Positions 26,507 through 36,581 of a DNA stretch of 64,000 nucleotides are shown one piece after another. The stretch is from Burkholderiales bacterium (lineage in GTDB: Bacteria; Pseudomonadota; Gammaproteobacteria; Burkholderiales; Burkholderiaceae_A). The translations under genes were made by a program, and so were the position numbers. The notes under the pieces are model-generated. The model made no database searches, had not been told where the DNA came from, and worked only from the letters and a program-made list of their open reading frames with translations. Position 1 is the stretch's first letter; each line of letters begins with the position of its first letter. The stretch spans positions 403,950 to 467,949 of the forward strand of contig JAIXOP010000015.1 in the NCBI GenBank assembly GCA_027486725.1, given 5' to 3'.

Positions 26507-27892
26507 ATGAATCGGCCTCTTTCTGCACAGATGCTCCTGCCCGAGCACCAGCCCCTGCCCGTGGATGGCCCGATCCACGGCGCGCAGCACGTCGTCCGTC
26601 GCGCTGCCCTGGCCCAGGCCCTAAGGGATCGGCTGGGCGTGGGCACGGGCCTGGTCTTGATCCCCAGCGGGGAAGAAAAAGTCCGCAACCGCGACAACCT
26701 CTTCCCCTTCCGCGCCGACAGCGACTTCTGGTACTTCACGGGCTTTCCCGAGCCAGAGTCGTGGCTGCTGCTGCACCTGCAGGCCAACGGCAGCCTCGAG
26801 AGCCATCTCTTCTGCCGCCCCCGCGATCCCGAGCGCGAGATCTGGGACGGCATCCGGGTCGGGCCCGAGGCTGCACCCGCCCGCTTCGCCATCGACCATG
26901 CCCACGACACAGCCGAACTCGACGCGGTGCTGGCGCCACTGCTGGCCGAGGCCGAGGCCCTCGTGCTGCCCGCCGCCCGCGATGCCGAGCTCGATGCCCG
27001 GCTGCGCGGATGGATGGGGGTGGTGCGGGCCAAGTCGCGCGCCGGCATTCAAGCCCCCACCCAGATCGTGGACCTCGAGGCCTTCAGTGCCCCGCTCCGG
27101 TGCATCAAAGACGCGGCGGAGTTGCGCACCATGGCCAAGGCGGCCCACATCTCGGCCAAGGCCCATTGCGCGGCCATGCAGGCCAGCCGCCCCGGCAAGG
27201 CGGAATACCACCTCGAGTCGGTGCTGCTGTCGCACTTTCGCGCCGCCGGCAGCCAGTCCGTGGCCTATCCCTCGATCGTGGCCAGCGGCCCCCACAGCTG
27301 CATCCTTCACCATCGGGCAGGCCATCGGATTCTGCTCCCCGACGAGCTGGTGCTCATCGACGCGGGCTGCGAGCTCGATGGCTATGCCAGCGACATCACG
27401 CGGACCTTCCCGGCCAACGGCAAGTTCACCCCGGCCCAGCGCGACACCTACCAGGTGGTGCTCGCCGCCCTCGATGCCGCGACCGATGCAACCCGGCCGG
27501 GTGCTATGTTCTCGGCCCCCCACGAGGCGGCCGTGCGCGTGCTGGCCGAGGGGCTGCTCGACCTGGGCCTGCTGCCCGAGCAGAGCGTGGATGCCGTCAT
27601 CGAGACCGGGGCCTACCGGCGCTTTTACATGCATCGCACCAGCCATTTCCTCGGCCTGAACGTGCACGATGTTGGCAACACCCAGCTGGCACTGCGGCCC
27701 GGCATGGTGCTCACCCTCGAGCCCGGCCTCTACATCCGGCCGGCCGCCGATGTACCCCCGGCCTTCTGGAACATCGGCATCCGCATCGAAGACGATGCGG
27801 TGGTGACCGAGCACGGCTGCCACCTCATCACCCGGGATGTGCCCGTCGACCCCGACGAGATCGAGGCCCTGATGGCCTCGGGCGACCAGTAG
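26507..27892 (+). CDS. pepP: Xaa-Pro aminopeptidase (M24B)
   Basis: PepP removes the N-terminal residue from peptides with Pro at position two. The 461 residues show the N-terminal creatinase-like domain (FRADSDFWYFTGFPEPES) and the pita-bread catalytic domain with dimetal ligands in DAGCELDGYASDITRTF (two Asp), HFLGLNVHDVG (His), TLEPGLYI (Glu) and GIRIEDD (Glu). Length is normal. It lies 9 bp after murU and 11 bp before dusB, inside the long plus-strand run. Confidence 0.95.
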   Translation: MNRPLSAQMLLPEHQPLPVDGPIHGAQHVVRRAALAQALRDRLGVGTGLVLIPSGEEKVRNRDNLFPFRADSDFWYFTGFPEPESWLLLHLQANGSLESHLFCRPRDPEREIWDGIRVGPEAAPARFAIDHAHDTAELDAVLAPLLAEAEALVLPAARDAELDARLRGWMGVVRAKSRAGIQAPTQIVDLEAFSAPLRCIKDAAELRTMAKAAHISAKAHCAAMQASRPGKAEYHLESVLLSHFRAAGSQSVAYPSIVASGPHSCILHHRAGHRILLPDELVLIDAGCELDGYASDITRTFPANGKFTPAQRDTYQVVLAALDAATDATRPGAMFSAPHEAAVRVLAEGLLDLGLLPEQSVDAVIETGAYRRFYMHRTSHFLGLNVHDVGNTQLALRPGMVLTLEPGLYIRPAADVPPAFWNIGIRIEDDAVVTEHGCHLITRDVPVDPDEIEALMASGDQ

Positions 27893-27903
27893 TCCGGTCG
27901 GCC

Positions 27904-28938
27904 ATGGCCGGACTTTTCACCGAGCCCCTGGCGCTGGGGCGATTTCTCATTCACAACCGGGCCTTTGTGGCGCCCATGGCGGGCGTGACCGATCGCCCAT
28001 TCCGGCAACTCTGCAAACGCCTGGGTGCCGACTACGCGGTGGGCGAGATGGCTGCCTCGAATGCCCTGCTCTGGGCCACCGAAAAGACCACCCGACGCAT
28101 CAACCACGATGGCGAGCCCTCGCCCAAGGTCGTGCAGATCGCGGGTGCTGAGCCCGCCATGATGGCCGAGGCCGCTGCCTTCAACATCGCCCGAGGTGCG
28201 GAGATCATCGACATCAATATGGGCTGCCCCGCCAAGAAGGTCTGCAACAAGGCGGCCGGCTCCGCGCTCATGCGCGAGCCCGAGACCATCCGCGCCATCC
28301 TGGAGGCGGTGCTTGCCACCGCCCGCCCCAGCAATACCCCCGTGACCCTCAAAATCCGCACCGGCTGGAGCCGGGCGCAGCGCAATGCCATCGACATCGC
28401 CCGCATGGCCGAGGACCTCGGGGTGGCCATGCTGACCATCCATGGCCGCTCGCGCGAGGACCGCTTCACTGGCGAGGCCGAGTTCGAGACCATTGCCGAG
28501 GTGCGCGCCCGCATTCGGATTCCTCTGGTGGCCAACGGCGACATCGCCACCCCCGAGCGGGCCGCCGAGGTCTTGCGTGCCACCGGGGCCGATGCCGTCA
28601 TGGTGGGCCGGGCGGGCCAGGGCAGGCCCTGGATCTATGGGCAGATTGGCCACTACCTCGCCACCGGGGAGCATCTGCCCACGCCGCCCCTGGCCGATCT
28701 TCAACAACTGCTGCGCGAGCACCTGGCCGATCACTACGCCTTTTATGGCGAAGACTCGGGGGTGCGCAGCGCACGCAAGCACATCGGCTGGTACCTCAAG
28801 GGCCTGCCGGGCGTGAAGGCCTTTCGTGAGACCATACTCACCGCCCAGACCATCGCCGCGCAGCAGCAGGCCATCGATCTTTTCTTCGAGCAGCACCACC
28901 GTGACCCCCAAGAAGCCGCCGACCACGCCCTTGCTTGA
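27904..28938 (+). CDS. dusB: tRNA-dihydrouridine synthase B
   Basis: DusB is an FMN enzyme reducing uridine in the D-loop of tRNAs. The 344-residue protein has AFVAPMAGVTDRPFR, the catalytic Cys in NMGCPAKKVCNKAAG, and the FMN-binding ANGDIATPE and GRAGQGRPW. ATG 27904 gives the normal start, and the open frame upstream lies within pepP. The 3' end overlaps fis by 38 bp, reproducing the dusB-fis operon known from gamma- and betaproteobacteria. Confidence 0.97.
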   Translation: MAGLFTEPLALGRFLIHNRAFVAPMAGVTDRPFRQLCKRLGADYAVGEMAASNALLWATEKTTRRINHDGEPSPKVVQIAGAEPAMMAEAAAFNIARGAEIIDINMGCPAKKVCNKAAGSALMREPETIRAILEAVLATARPSNTPVTLKIRTGWSRAQRNAIDIARMAEDLGVAMLTIHGRSREDRFTGEAEFETIAEVRARIRIPLVANGDIATPERAAEVLRATGADAVMVGRAGQGRPWIYGQIGHYLATGEHLPTPPLADLQQLLREHLADHYAFYGEDSGVRSARKHIGWYLKGLPGVKAFRETILTAQTIAAQQQAIDLFFEQHHRDPQEAADHALA

Positions 28939-29164
28939 AGGCCTGGTCTCGACCCTCGACCGATACTTCGAGCAGCTCGGCGACGGCAAGCCCCACGCAC
29001 TGCACGCCATGGTGATCGAGGCCACCGAGCGCCCGCTCATCGAGTATGTGCTGCAGCGCTCCGAGGGCCGGCTGAGCGAGTCGGCCGCGGTGCTGGGCCT
29101 CTCGCGCACCACGCTGCGCAAAAAGATGCGCGACTACCAGATTTCCTTCCATTCGGAGCCTTGA
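28901..29164 (+). CDS. fis: Fis-family nucleoid-associated regulator
   Basis: The 87-residue product from GTG 28901 ends with the Fis helix-turn-helix [17 protein letters not shown] followed by [15 protein letters not shown]. Fis bends DNA and regulates rRNA genes and replication. A GTG start is used because no ATG precedes the conserved [16 protein letters not shown] segment without reaching deep into dusB. Its location directly after dusB, with a 38-bp overlap, is the classic context. The N-terminal arm is short, as in other betaproteobacterial Fis proteins. Confidence 0.93.
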   Translation: MTPKKPPTTPLLEGLVSTLDRYFEQLGDGKPHALHAMVIEATERPLIEYVLQRSEGRLSESAAVLGLSRTTLRKKMRDYQISFHSEP

Positions 29165-29169
29165 GCCTC

Positions 29170-30831
29170 ATGTCAGCACAGATCCACACCGCCAGCCTGG
29201 ACGGACCCCGCCCCAACCTTCTTCCCGTGCGGCGTGCCCTGCTCTCGGTCTCCAACAAGCAGGGGCTGATCGATCTGGCGCGCGGGCTTCACCGCCTTGG
29301 AATTGAGCTCGTCTCCACCGGGGGCACTCAGAAGGCCATCGCCGAGGCAGGCATCCCCGTGCGGCCCGTCGAGGAGCTCACCCAATTTCCCGAGATGCTC
29401 GATGGCCGAGTCAAGACCCTGCACCCCGCCGTGCATGCCGGCCTGCTGGCCCGCCGCGATCACCCTGCCCACCTCGAGGCCCTGGCCCAGGCGGGCTACG
29501 GTGCCATCGATCTGCTGGTGGTCAACCTCTATCCTTTTCGCGAGGCGCTGGCCCAGCCCGGCGTGAGCCACCAGACGGTGGTCGAGAACATCGACATCGG
29601 CGGGCCCGCGATGCTGAGGGCCGCAGCGAAGAACCACGACGGGGTCGCCGTGTTGGTCGATCCCAGCGACTACGACGGCGTGCTCGCCGGCCTGCAGTCC
29701 CAACAGGGCCAGCTCGCCTGGGCCCAACGCGCCCAGCTCGCGGCCAAGGCCTTTGCCCACACCGCGGCCTACGACGGGGCCATCGCCAACTTCCTCACCG
29801 GCCTGCCGCTCGAAGAGACCCAGGCCACGGGCCAGAACTCGGTCGAGCCACCCGCCCCCGCCCGGCGCAGCGACTACCCCGCCGTGCTGAGCCTGCAGTT
29901 CCAGCGGCAGGAGGTGCTGCGCTATGGCGAAAATCCGCACCAGTCGGCCGCCCTCTATCGAGACCCGGCCGCGCCCGTCGGCAGCCTCGCCACTGCCCGG
30001 CAGCTCCAGGGCAAGGCCCTCTCCTACAACAACCTCGCCGATGCCGATGCCGCCTGGGGCTGCGTGTGCAGCTTTGTCGAGCCCGCCTGCACAATCGTGA
30101 AGCATGCCAACCCCTGCGGCGTGGCTCAGGGTGCCGATGCCCTGGAGGCCTATCGCCGCGCCTTCTCCACCGACCCGACCTCGGCCTTCGGCGGCATCCT
30201 CGCCTTCAATCGACCCGTGGACCGCGCCCTGGCCGAGGCCATCGCGGGCCAGTTCGCCGAGGTGATCCTCGCTCCCGCATTCAGCCCCGAGGCCCTGGCG
30301 GTGTTTTCGGCCAAGACCAATCTCCGGCTGCTCGAGCTCGCCCTGCCCAGCGCCGGGGTTCCCCCACTGCCCGAGTTGAAGCGCATCTCGGGAGGCCTGC
30401 TGGTGCAGAGCGCCGACACGGATGCCCTCACGCTGGCCGACCTGCGTCAGGTCACCGAGAAGGCCCCCACGGCCGAGCAGCTCCGCGATCTTCTCTTCGC
30501 TTGGAAAGTAGCGGCCTGGGTCAAGAGCAATGCCATCGTCTTCTGCCACGGCGGGATGACGGTGGGGGTGGGCGCAGGGCAGATGAGCCGACTGGACTCC
30601 GCACGCATCGCGGCCATCAAGGCCGGCCATGCGGGCCTGAGCCTCGCGGGATCGGTGGTGGCCTCCGACGCCTTCTTCCCCTTCCGCGACGGCCTTGATG
30701 TGGTGGCCGATGCGGGCGCGGTGGCGGTGATCCAGCCCGGCGGGTCGATGCGCGACGATGAGGTGATTGCGGCGGCCAACGAGCGCGGCATCGCCATGGT
30801 GTTTGCCGGCGTTCGCCACTTCCGACACTGA
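29170..30831 (+). CDS. purH: Bifunctional AICAR transformylase/IMP cyclohydrolase
   Basis: PurH carries out the last two steps of IMP synthesis. The 553 residues contain the N-terminal IMP cyclohydrolase domain ([48 protein letters not shown]) and the C-terminal formyltransferase domain ([37 protein letters not shown]). Both halves are complete. ATG 29170 is chosen, though a TTG at 29161 overlapping the fis stop is an alternative. The dusB-fis-purH-ruvC order matches Burkholderiales. Confidence 0.97.
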   Translation: MSAQIHTASLDGPRPNLLPVRRALLSVSNKQGLIDLARGLHRLGIELVSTGGTQKAIAEAGIPVRPVEELTQFPEMLDGRVKTLHPAVHAGLLARRDHPAHLEALAQAGYGAIDLLVVNLYPFREALAQPGVSHQTVVENIDIGGPAMLRAAAKNHDGVAVLVDPSDYDGVLAGLQSQQGQLAWAQRAQLAAKAFAHTAAYDGAIANFLTGLPLEETQATGQNSVEPPAPARRSDYPAVLSLQFQRQEVLRYGENPHQSAALYRDPAAPVGSLATARQLQGKALSYNNLADADAAWGCVCSFVEPACTIVKHANPCGVAQGADALEAYRRAFSTDPTSAFGGILAFNRPVDRALAEAIAGQFAEVILAPAFSPEALAVFSAKTNLRLLELALPSAGVPPLPELKRISGGLLVQSADTDALTLADLRQVTEKAPTAEQLRDLLFAWKVAAWVKSNAIVFCHGGMTVGVGAGQMSRLDSARIAAIKAGHAGLSLAGSVVASDAFFPFRDGLDVVADAGAVAVIQPGGSMRDDEVIAAANERGIAMVFAGVRHFRH

Positions 30832-30841
30832 CCCCAAGGCC

Positions 30842-31390
30842 ATGGCCCGCATCGACAACGCCATGCCCAGCCGCATCCTCGGACTCGATCCTGGGCTGCT
30901 GCGCACCGGCTTTGGCGCGATCGGCACCCATGGTCGCCATCGTGCCGAGGCCCTGGGCTGCGGCGTGATTCGTCCCGCGAGCAGCCTGCCGATGGCCCAG
31001 CGCCTGCTGCAGATCTTCAACGACGTGAGCGAGCTGGTGGCCCAGTATCAGCCGAGCCTGGTCGCCATTGAGACCGTGTTCGTCAACAGCAACCCGCGCA
31101 GCACCCTGGCCCTGGGCCAGGCGCGGGGGGCGGCGTTCGCGGCCCTGGCGCGGGCCGGCTGCGAGGTCGTGGAGATCACCCCCCTGTCCATCAAGAAGGC
31201 GGTGGTCGGCACCGGCCGGGCGAGCAAGGAGCAGGTGCAGGCCATGGTCTGCCAGCTGCTCAAGCTTCCCCAGGCCCCCGCCTCGGCCGACGCGGCCGAT
31301 GCCCTTGCCTGCGCCCTGGCCTGCTGGCAGTCTCAGTCGCCGATGGCCCTGGCTGCGGCTGCCCCACGCGGCCTGCGGGGTGTCGCATGA
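30842..31390 (+). CDS. ruvC: Holliday junction resolvase RuvC
   Basis: RuvC cuts four-way junctions symmetrically during recombinational repair. The 182 residues include the acidic catalytic residues in ILGLDPG, AIETVF and [12 protein letters not shown], and [14 protein letters not shown] in the DNA-binding part. ATG 30842 is used; ATG 30862 is also possible and is closer to the usual family start. It overlaps ruvA in an ATGA, and ruvB follows, so all three resolvasome genes are together. Confidence 0.96.
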   Translation: MARIDNAMPSRILGLDPGLLRTGFGAIGTHGRHRAEALGCGVIRPASSLPMAQRLLQIFNDVSELVAQYQPSLVAIETVFVNSNPRSTLALGQARGAAFAALARAGCEVVEITPLSIKKAVVGTGRASKEQVQAMVCQLLKLPQAPASADAADALACALACWQSQSPMALAAAAPRGLRGVA

Positions 31391-32013
31391 TTGGACGGCT
31401 CTCGGGGGTGGTGCTGCACAAAACCCCGCCGCAAATCCTGCTCGATGTCCAGGGCGTGGGCTACGAGCTCGATGTGCCCATGAGCACCTTCTGCGAACTG
31501 CCGCCGGTGGGCCAGGCCGTGGCGCTCTGGGCCCACACCGTGGTGCGCGAGGATGCCCACCTGCTCTATGGATTTCTGTCGCTGGCCGAGCGCGAATGCT
31601 TTCGGCAGCTGCTCAAAATCAGTGGGGTCGGCCCAAAGGTTGCCCTCTCGGTGCTCTCGGGCCTCTCGGTGGTGCAGCTCGCCGATGCGGTCTTGCGCCA
31701 GGATTCCGCGGCCCTCACCCGCGTGCCGGGCGTTGGCAAAAAAACCGCCGAGCGGCTGGTGCTCGAGCTCCGGGGACGACTCGATGCCCTGCCCGGGCCG
31801 CAGGCCACGCCCACGCTCGTCCCCAAAGAATCAGCGGGCTCCCCTCCGGCACCCACGGCCATGGCCGTGGCCCAAGAGACCCTCGCTGCGCTGCTGGCCC
31901 TGGGCTACTCCGACAAGGAGGCCCGCGCCGCCATCCAAGGACTCGATGCGGGCCTGAGCCTCGAAGCGGCCATCCGCGAGGCGCTGCGCCGGCTTTCTCG
32001 GCATGATGGATAG
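31387..32013 (+). CDS. ruvA: Holliday junction branch migration protein RuvA
   Basis: RuvA tetramers bind the four-way junction and load RuvB. The 208 residues show the OB-fold N-terminus ([21 protein letters not shown]), the helix-hairpin-helix pair ([15 protein letters not shown] and [18 protein letters not shown]) and a C-terminal RuvB-contact domain ([15 protein letters not shown]). ATG 31387 overlaps the ruvC stop by 4 bp, and ruvB begins 3 bp after the stop. Confidence 0.97.
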   Translation: MIGRLSGVVLHKTPPQILLDVQGVGYELDVPMSTFCELPPVGQAVALWAHTVVREDAHLLYGFLSLAERECFRQLLKISGVGPKVALSVLSGLSVVQLADAVLRQDSAALTRVPGVGKKTAERLVLELRGRLDALPGPQATPTLVPKESAGSPPAPTAMAVAQETLAALLALGYSDKEARAAIQGLDAGLSLEAAIREALRRLSRHDG

Positions 32014-32015
32014 CC

Positions 32016-33149
32016 ATGGCGATTGAACACGACCCACAAATCGGTGCAGCCCCCGCGGGGCGGGGCGAGCCCATGGCCACCGAGGAATCGTCGGCAACGC
32101 GGATCGTGTCTCCCGAGGCCTTGCACTCTTTGGAGGGCAGCTCGCTCGAGGGCATTGAGCGTGCCCTGCGGCCCGACCGCCTCGACGACTACATCGGGCA
32201 GCCCCGCGTGCGCGACCAGCTCTCGATTTTTCTCGAGGCCTCGCGCCAACGGCGAGAGGCCCTCGACCATGTGCTGCTCTTTGGGCCACCGGGCCTGGGC
32301 AAGACGACCCTGGCCCACATCATTGCCAATGAGATGGGGGTACGCCTGCGCCAGACCTCGGGCCCCGTGCTCGAGCGGCCCGGCGATCTGGCGGCGATCC
32401 TCACCAACCTCGAGCGCAACGACCTGCTCTTCATCGACGAGATCCATCGACTGAGCCCGGTGGTCGAGGAGATCCTCTATCCCGCCCTCGAGGACTTCAA
32501 GCTCGACATCGTGATCGGCGAGGGGCCCGCAGCCCGCAATGTGCAGCTCGACCTGCAGCCCTTCACCCTGGTGGGCGCCACCACCCGCGCCGGCATGCTC
32601 ACCAGCCCCCTGCGCGACCGCTTCGGCATCATCGCGCGCCTGGAGTTTTATTCGGCCGAAGAACTCGCCCTCATCGTGGCGCGCTCGGCGCGCCTGCTGC
32701 AGCAGCCCATCACCGACGATGGCGCCCTCGAGCTGGCCCGGCGCTCGCGCGGCACTCCGAGGATCGCCAATCGGCTGCTGCGCCGCGTGCGCGACTACGC
32801 GCTGGTCAAAGGCGCCAAGACCGTGGACCGGGGCATCGCCGATGCCGCCCTTCACCTGCTCGAGGTCGACAGCCAGGGCTTTGACCTGATGGACCAGCGG
32901 CTTCTTGAAGCGGTGATCGACCGCTTCAACGGCGGCCCGGTGGGGCTCGACAATCTCGCGGCCGCCATCGGCGAGAGCCGCGACACCATCGAGGATGTGC
33001 TGGAGCCCTATCTGATTCAAAACGGATTTCTGCAGCGCACGCCGCGCGGCCGAGTGGCCACGCCCCGGGCCTACGCACATTTCCAACGGCCAGCGCCCAG
33101 TCCAGGATCTGCCGCCGATGCGGAACCCAACCTTCCCTTGTCCTTCTAA
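32016..33149 (+). CDS. ruvB: Holliday junction branch migration helicase RuvB
   Basis: RuvB is the AAA+ motor of the RuvABC complex. The 377-residue protein has [18 protein letters not shown], Walker [10 protein letters not shown], Walker B DEIHRL, sensor motifs [17 protein letters not shown] and the C-terminal winged-helix DNA-binding domain ([18 protein letters not shown]). About 25 residues precede the conserved start, slightly more than in E. coli, and a second in-frame ATG ([10 protein letters not shown]) is a possible start. tolQ begins 7 bp after the stop. Confidence 0.97.
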   Translation: MAIEHDPQIGAAPAGRGEPMATEESSATRIVSPEALHSLEGSSLEGIERALRPDRLDDYIGQPRVRDQLSIFLEASRQRREALDHVLLFGPPGLGKTTLAHIIANEMGVRLRQTSGPVLERPGDLAAILTNLERNDLLFIDEIHRLSPVVEEILYPALEDFKLDIVIGEGPAARNVQLDLQPFTLVGATTRAGMLTSPLRDRFGIIARLEFYSAEELALIVARSARLLQQPITDDGALELARRSRGTPRIANRLLRRVRDYALVKGAKTVDRGIADAALHLLEVDSQGFDLMDQRLLEAVIDRFNGGPVGLDNLAAAIGESRDTIEDVLEPYLIQNGFLQRTPRGRVATPRAYAHFQRPAPSPGSAADAEPNLPLSF

Positions 33150-33155
33150 GACCCC

Positions 33156-33830
33156 ATGACTCCTGCCGCCCCAGACCTATCCATCCTCGCCCTGATTGCT
33201 CAGGCCACCATCCCCGTCCAGCTCGTGATGCTCACCCTCATTGGCATCTCCCTGGCCTCGTGGACGGTGATCTTTCAGAAGCTCTCTCTGCTGCGCCGCG
33301 CGCAAAAAGACGCCGACGCCTTCGAGGGCGAGTTCTGGGACAGCCGAGACCTCAACGCCCTCTACGAAAATGTTCGTCGCCGGGGGGGCGCCGAGGGGCT
33401 CGGCCAGGTGTTCGCCGCAGGCATGGGCGAGTACCTGCGTGGTCGTCAGCAGGGGATCGCCGACAATGACCTGCTGGTGAGCAATGCCCAGCGGGCCATG
33501 CGGGCCACCAGCCAGCGCGAGCACGACCTGCTGGAGCGCGGCCTGCCGTTTCTTGCGACGGCCGGTTCGGTGAGCCCCTACATCGGCCTCTTTGGCACCG
33601 TCTGGGGAATCATGCATGCCTTCACGGGCCTGGCCAACATTCAGCAGGCCACGCTCGCCAGCGTGGCACCCGGCATTGCCGAGGCCCTCATCGCCACCGC
33701 CATCGGCCTGTTTGCGGCCATCCCCGCGGTGGTGGGCTACAACCGCTTTGCCACCCAGATCGACCGACTCTCCATCCAGACCGATGTCTTCTGCGAGGAG
33801 TTCGTGAACCTTCTGGCGCGCCGGGGCTGA
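33156..33830 (+). CDS. tolQ: Tol-Pal system proton-channel protein TolQ
   Basis: TolQ and TolR form the proton-driven motor that energises TolA for outer-membrane constriction at division. The 224 residues have three transmembrane helices: near 15-40, 135-160 (LATAGSVSPYIGLFGTVWG) and 170-195 (IAEALIATAIGLFAAIPAVV). The second and third carry the ExbB/TolQ channel signature. It opens the complete tolQRAB-pal-cpoB cluster, directly after ruvB. Confidence 0.97.
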   Translation: MTPAAPDLSILALIAQATIPVQLVMLTLIGISLASWTVIFQKLSLLRRAQKDADAFEGEFWDSRDLNALYENVRRRGGAEGLGQVFAAGMGEYLRGRQQGIADNDLLVSNAQRAMRATSQREHDLLERGLPFLATAGSVSPYIGLFGTVWGIMHAFTGLANIQQATLASVAPGIAEALIATAIGLFAAIPAVVGYNRFATQIDRLSIQTDVFCEEFVNLLARRG

Positions 33831-33833
33831 TCG

Positions 33834-34280
33834 ATGGGTGCCAGCACCGCCTCGCGCTCGGGCGCTTCCTCCGGTGGCCGTAGGGCACGCCGCATGGTGG
33901 CCGAGATCAACGTGGTCCCCTACATCGATGTCACGCTGGTGCTGCTCATCATCTTCATGGTGACCGCCCCCCTCATCGTGACCGGCACCATCGACCTGCC
34001 CCGCGTGGGCGCTGCCAGCGCCGACCCGCCGGTGGCGGTCGAGGTCACCATCCTGCGCGATGGCACCCACTCGGTGCGTCTGCGCCAGCAGGGTGCCGAG
34101 GCCCAGGAGGTGCTGCCCTCGCAGCTCGCCGCGGCCGTGGCCGCCCTCAAGCCCCAGCCCGATGCCCCCATCATCATCCAGGCGGAAAAGGATGTGGCCT
34201 ACGACCAGGTGGTCAAGGCCCTAGACCGCCTGCAGCGGGCGGGCCTGGGCCGCGTTGGCCTGGCCGTCCGCCAGGAGTAA
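33834..34280 (+). CDS. tolR: Tol-Pal system protein TolR
   Basis: The 148-residue ExbD/TolR-family protein has one N-terminal transmembrane helix carrying the functional Asp (VVPYIDVTLVLLIIFMV) and a periplasmic domain ending with the YDQVVKALDRLQRAG segment. It partners TolQ in the proton channel. About 20 Ser/Arg-rich residues precede the helix, consistent with a cytoplasmic N-terminus. It starts 3 bp after tolQ and ends just before tolA. Confidence 0.96.
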   Translation: MGASTASRSGASSGGRRARRMVAEINVVPYIDVTLVLLIIFMVTAPLIVTGTIDLPRVGAASADPPVAVEVTILRDGTHSVRLRQQGAEAQEVLPSQLAAAVAALKPQPDAPIIIQAEKDVAYDQVVKALDRLQRAGLGRVGLAVRQE

Positions 34281-34287
34281 GGCCGCC

Positions 34288-35136
34288 ATGGCGTTTCTCG
34301 CGGCGCTGGGCGTCCACCTGGCTCTGGTGGCCCTGCTGTTCGTCTCCCTCGACTGGAAGTCCAAGCCCGAAGAGCTGCCGGTTCAGGCTGAGCTCTATTC
34401 CAGCCTGCCCGCCGAGGCCCCCGCTGCCCCGACACCACCGGCCGCAGTACCCCCGGCCCCGCCCGCGCCCCCCACCCCCGCGCGTCCAGACCCCACCCCG
34501 GAGCCCGAGGCCGAGATCGCCCTGGCCAAAAAGAAGGCCGAAGAAAAGAAAAAGGCCGAGGAAAAGCGGCTGGCGGAGGAAAAGAAGAAAGCGGAAGAGA
34601 AGAAGAAGGCTGAGGAAAAGAAAAAGGCCGAAGAAAAGAAAAAAGCCGACGAGAAGAAGAAGGCCGAGGAGAAGCGGCTCGCCGACAAGAAGGATGCGGC
34701 CGATCAGGCCAAGGCCAAGGCGCAGGCCGATGCACTGCGTCGTGCCGAACTTGCGCGCCTGGGGCTCGACCCCAAGGCCAAGCCCGATGCGACGGGCAAG
34801 GACATCAAGACCCAGAGCGGGGTGGTGGGCGGTGCCGAGCGGGGGCAGCGCGCCGGCCGACTGCCGGGCTATGCCGACGCCATCCGTGCGCGCATCCTGG
34901 CGCGCATTCGATTCGAGCCCAGCCGAGCGCCCGAGAACCCCGAGGCGGTCTATCGGGTGCGTCAGGACGCGCAGGGCAAGATCACACAGATCACGCTTCA
35001 GAAGTCGAGCGGCAACCCGGGGTGGGACGATGCGGTGGGGCGCGCCATTGCCGCATCCAGCCCGCTGCCGCTCTCGAAAGATGGCACCGTCGAGCCCGAG
35101 CTGCTGCTGGGATTCCGTCCTCGAGACGAGCGCTGA
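34288..35136 (+). CDS. tolA: Tol-Pal system protein TolA
   Basis: TolA spans the periplasm and transmits energy from TolQR to Pal/TolB. The protein has an N-terminal membrane anchor (LGVHLALVALLFVSLDW), a Pro-rich hinge, a long Lys/Ala/Glu helical stalk (residues about 81-138) built from KKAEE-type repeats, and a C-terminal domain (AIRARILARIRFEP, VYRVRQDAQGKI, SGNPGWDDAVGRAI) that binds TolB/Pal. ATG 34288 has an AGGAG 10 nt upstream and yields 282 residues. A TTG at 34255 would add a basic segment (PSARSKAA) better matching a cytoplasmic N-terminus and would overlap tolR. Confidence 0.93.
   Translation: MAFLAALGVHLALVALLFVSLDWKSKPEELPVQAELYSSLPAEAPAAPTPPAAVPPAPPAPPTPARPDPTPEPEAEIALAKKKAEEKKKAEEKRLAEEKKKAEEKKKAEEKKKAEEKKKADEKKKAEEKRLADKKDAADQAKAKAQADALRRAELARLGLDPKAKPDATGKDIKTQSGVVGGAERGQRAGRLPGYADAIRARILARIRFEPSRAPENPEAVYRVRQDAQGKITQITLQKSSGNPGWDDAVGRAIAASSPLPLSKDGTVEPELLLGFRPRDER
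34525..34701 (+). repeat. Lys-Ala-Glu repeat tract in tolA
   Basis: A purine-rich tract encodes about ten degenerate five-residue units of the KKAEE or KRLAEE type, forming the helical stalk of TolA. Near-identical 15-bp units follow each other in the DNA, so slippage could change stalk length in frame. Confidence 0.75.
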
Positions 35137-35206
35137 AGCGATAGACTCAGGTTCGTCTGACCCCAACTTCAGCCCCAACCCGCCACCCCAGCCCCCGACC
35201 CCGACC

Positions 35207-36535
35207 ATGCGACCCCAAGCCTCCGCCCGATTCCTGCGCACCCTGAGCGCGCTCCTGGCCAGCCTTCTCGTGTTGGCCGCAGCCCCCCAGCCCGCCGCGG
35301 CCGAGCCATTTCGCATCGACATTCGCGGAGTCGGCGAGCGTCAGGTGGCCCTGGCACTGCCCACCATCAGCGCGGCCCCTGGCCTAGCCTCCACGGCCGA
35401 ACTGATTCGCACGGTGGTGGAGTCCGACCTTCGACGCACGGCGGCCTTTGCCCTCATCGCCGCCAAGGCGGGCCAGGTCCCCACCGAGGCATCCATCCTG
35501 CAGTCGGCCACCCAGTCGCAGTTCAAGGCCCTGGGCGCAGACTTCGCCGTCGGCTCGCAGATCACCACGGCCGCAGGCGGCCAGGCCGAGCTGCGCTTCC
35601 GAGTGGTGGAACTGGGCCGCGGCAAGGACCTGGGCGGTCTGGTGCTCAATGGCAGCCCCACCCCAGCCGAGGCTCGCCGCATGGCCCACCGCATGGCCGA
35701 CTACATCTACGAACAGACCACGGGAGAGCCGGGCTTCTTCTCGAGCCGCATCGCCTATGTGTCCCGCACACCGGGGCAGCAGACCCTGATGGTGGCCGAC
35801 AGCGATGGTGAGAATGGGCTGGCCGCCCTGCGCTCGAAGGAGCCCATCATTTCGGTGACCTGGTCTCCCGATGGCCGCAAGCTCGCCTATGTGTCGTTTG
35901 AGACCGGCAAACCCGTGGTCTTCACCCACGACATCGCCACCGGTGCCCGACGCCCTGTGGCCAATTTCAAGGGCAGCAACAGCGCCCCGGCCTGGTCGCC
36001 CGATGGCAGCCGACTTGCTGTGGTGCTCACGCGCGATGGCGGATCGAACATCTTCCTGGTGGGTGCCGACGGCGGCGAGGCCAAGGCCCTCACCTTCGGG
36101 GCTGGCATCAACACCGAGCCCACCTTCTCCGCCGACGGCAGCCAGATCTACTTCACCAGCGACCGCGGCGGCGGCCCCCAGATCTACCGCATGTCGGTCA
36201 GTGGCGGGCAGGCGAGCCGCGTCACCTTCTCGGGTGCCTACAACGCGCGGCCAGTGATCAGCCCCGACGGCCGATCGATGGCCTTCGTGAGTCGCCGCGA
36301 CAACGGCTTTCGGATCGTGGTGATGAATCTGGCCACGGGCAAAGAAACCGCGATCTCCGATGGCCCTCGGGATGAGTCCCCCAGCTTCGCGCCCAACAGC
36401 CAGTGGGTGATCTACTCGAGCAGCATCGAGGGCCGCGAGGTCTTGGCTGCCTCCTCCATCGATGGCCGAGTGCGCTCACGGCTGAGCCTGAACGCCAGTG
36501 GCATCCGAAATCCCGCCTGGGGCCAGCGGCCCTAG
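35207..36535 (+). CDS. tolB: Tol-Pal system beta-propeller protein TolB
   Basis: TolB is the periplasmic partner of Pal and TolA. The 442 residues have a signal peptide ending near QPAAA (about residue 32), an N-terminal alpha/beta domain (FRIDIRGVGERQVALALP) and a six-bladed propeller with repeated blades such as VTWSPDGRKLAYVS, PAWSPDGSRLAVVL, PTFSADGSQIYFTS and PVISPDGRSMAFVS. The start at ATG 35207 is the one that gives a signal peptide. About 70 bp separate it from tolA, the longest gap within the cluster. Confidence 0.97.
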   Translation: MRPQASARFLRTLSALLASLLVLAAAPQPAAAEPFRIDIRGVGERQVALALPTISAAPGLASTAELIRTVVESDLRRTAAFALIAAKAGQVPTEASILQSATQSQFKALGADFAVGSQITTAAGGQAELRFRVVELGRGKDLGGLVLNGSPTPAEARRMAHRMADYIYEQTTGEPGFFSSRIAYVSRTPGQQTLMVADSDGENGLAALRSKEPIISVTWSPDGRKLAYVSFETGKPVVFTHDIATGARRPVANFKGSNSAPAWSPDGSRLAVVLTRDGGSNIFLVGADGGEAKALTFGAGINTEPTFSADGSQIYFTSDRGGGPQIYRMSVSGGQASRVTFSGAYNARPVISPDGRSMAFVSRRDNGFRIVVMNLATGKETAISDGPRDESPSFAPNSQWVIYSSSIEGREVLAASSIDGRVRSRLSLNASGIRNPAWGQRP

Positions 36536-36581
36536 ATTCATGTCTCAGAGTCCCCACCCCACCTCCCAAAGCGAGCCCACC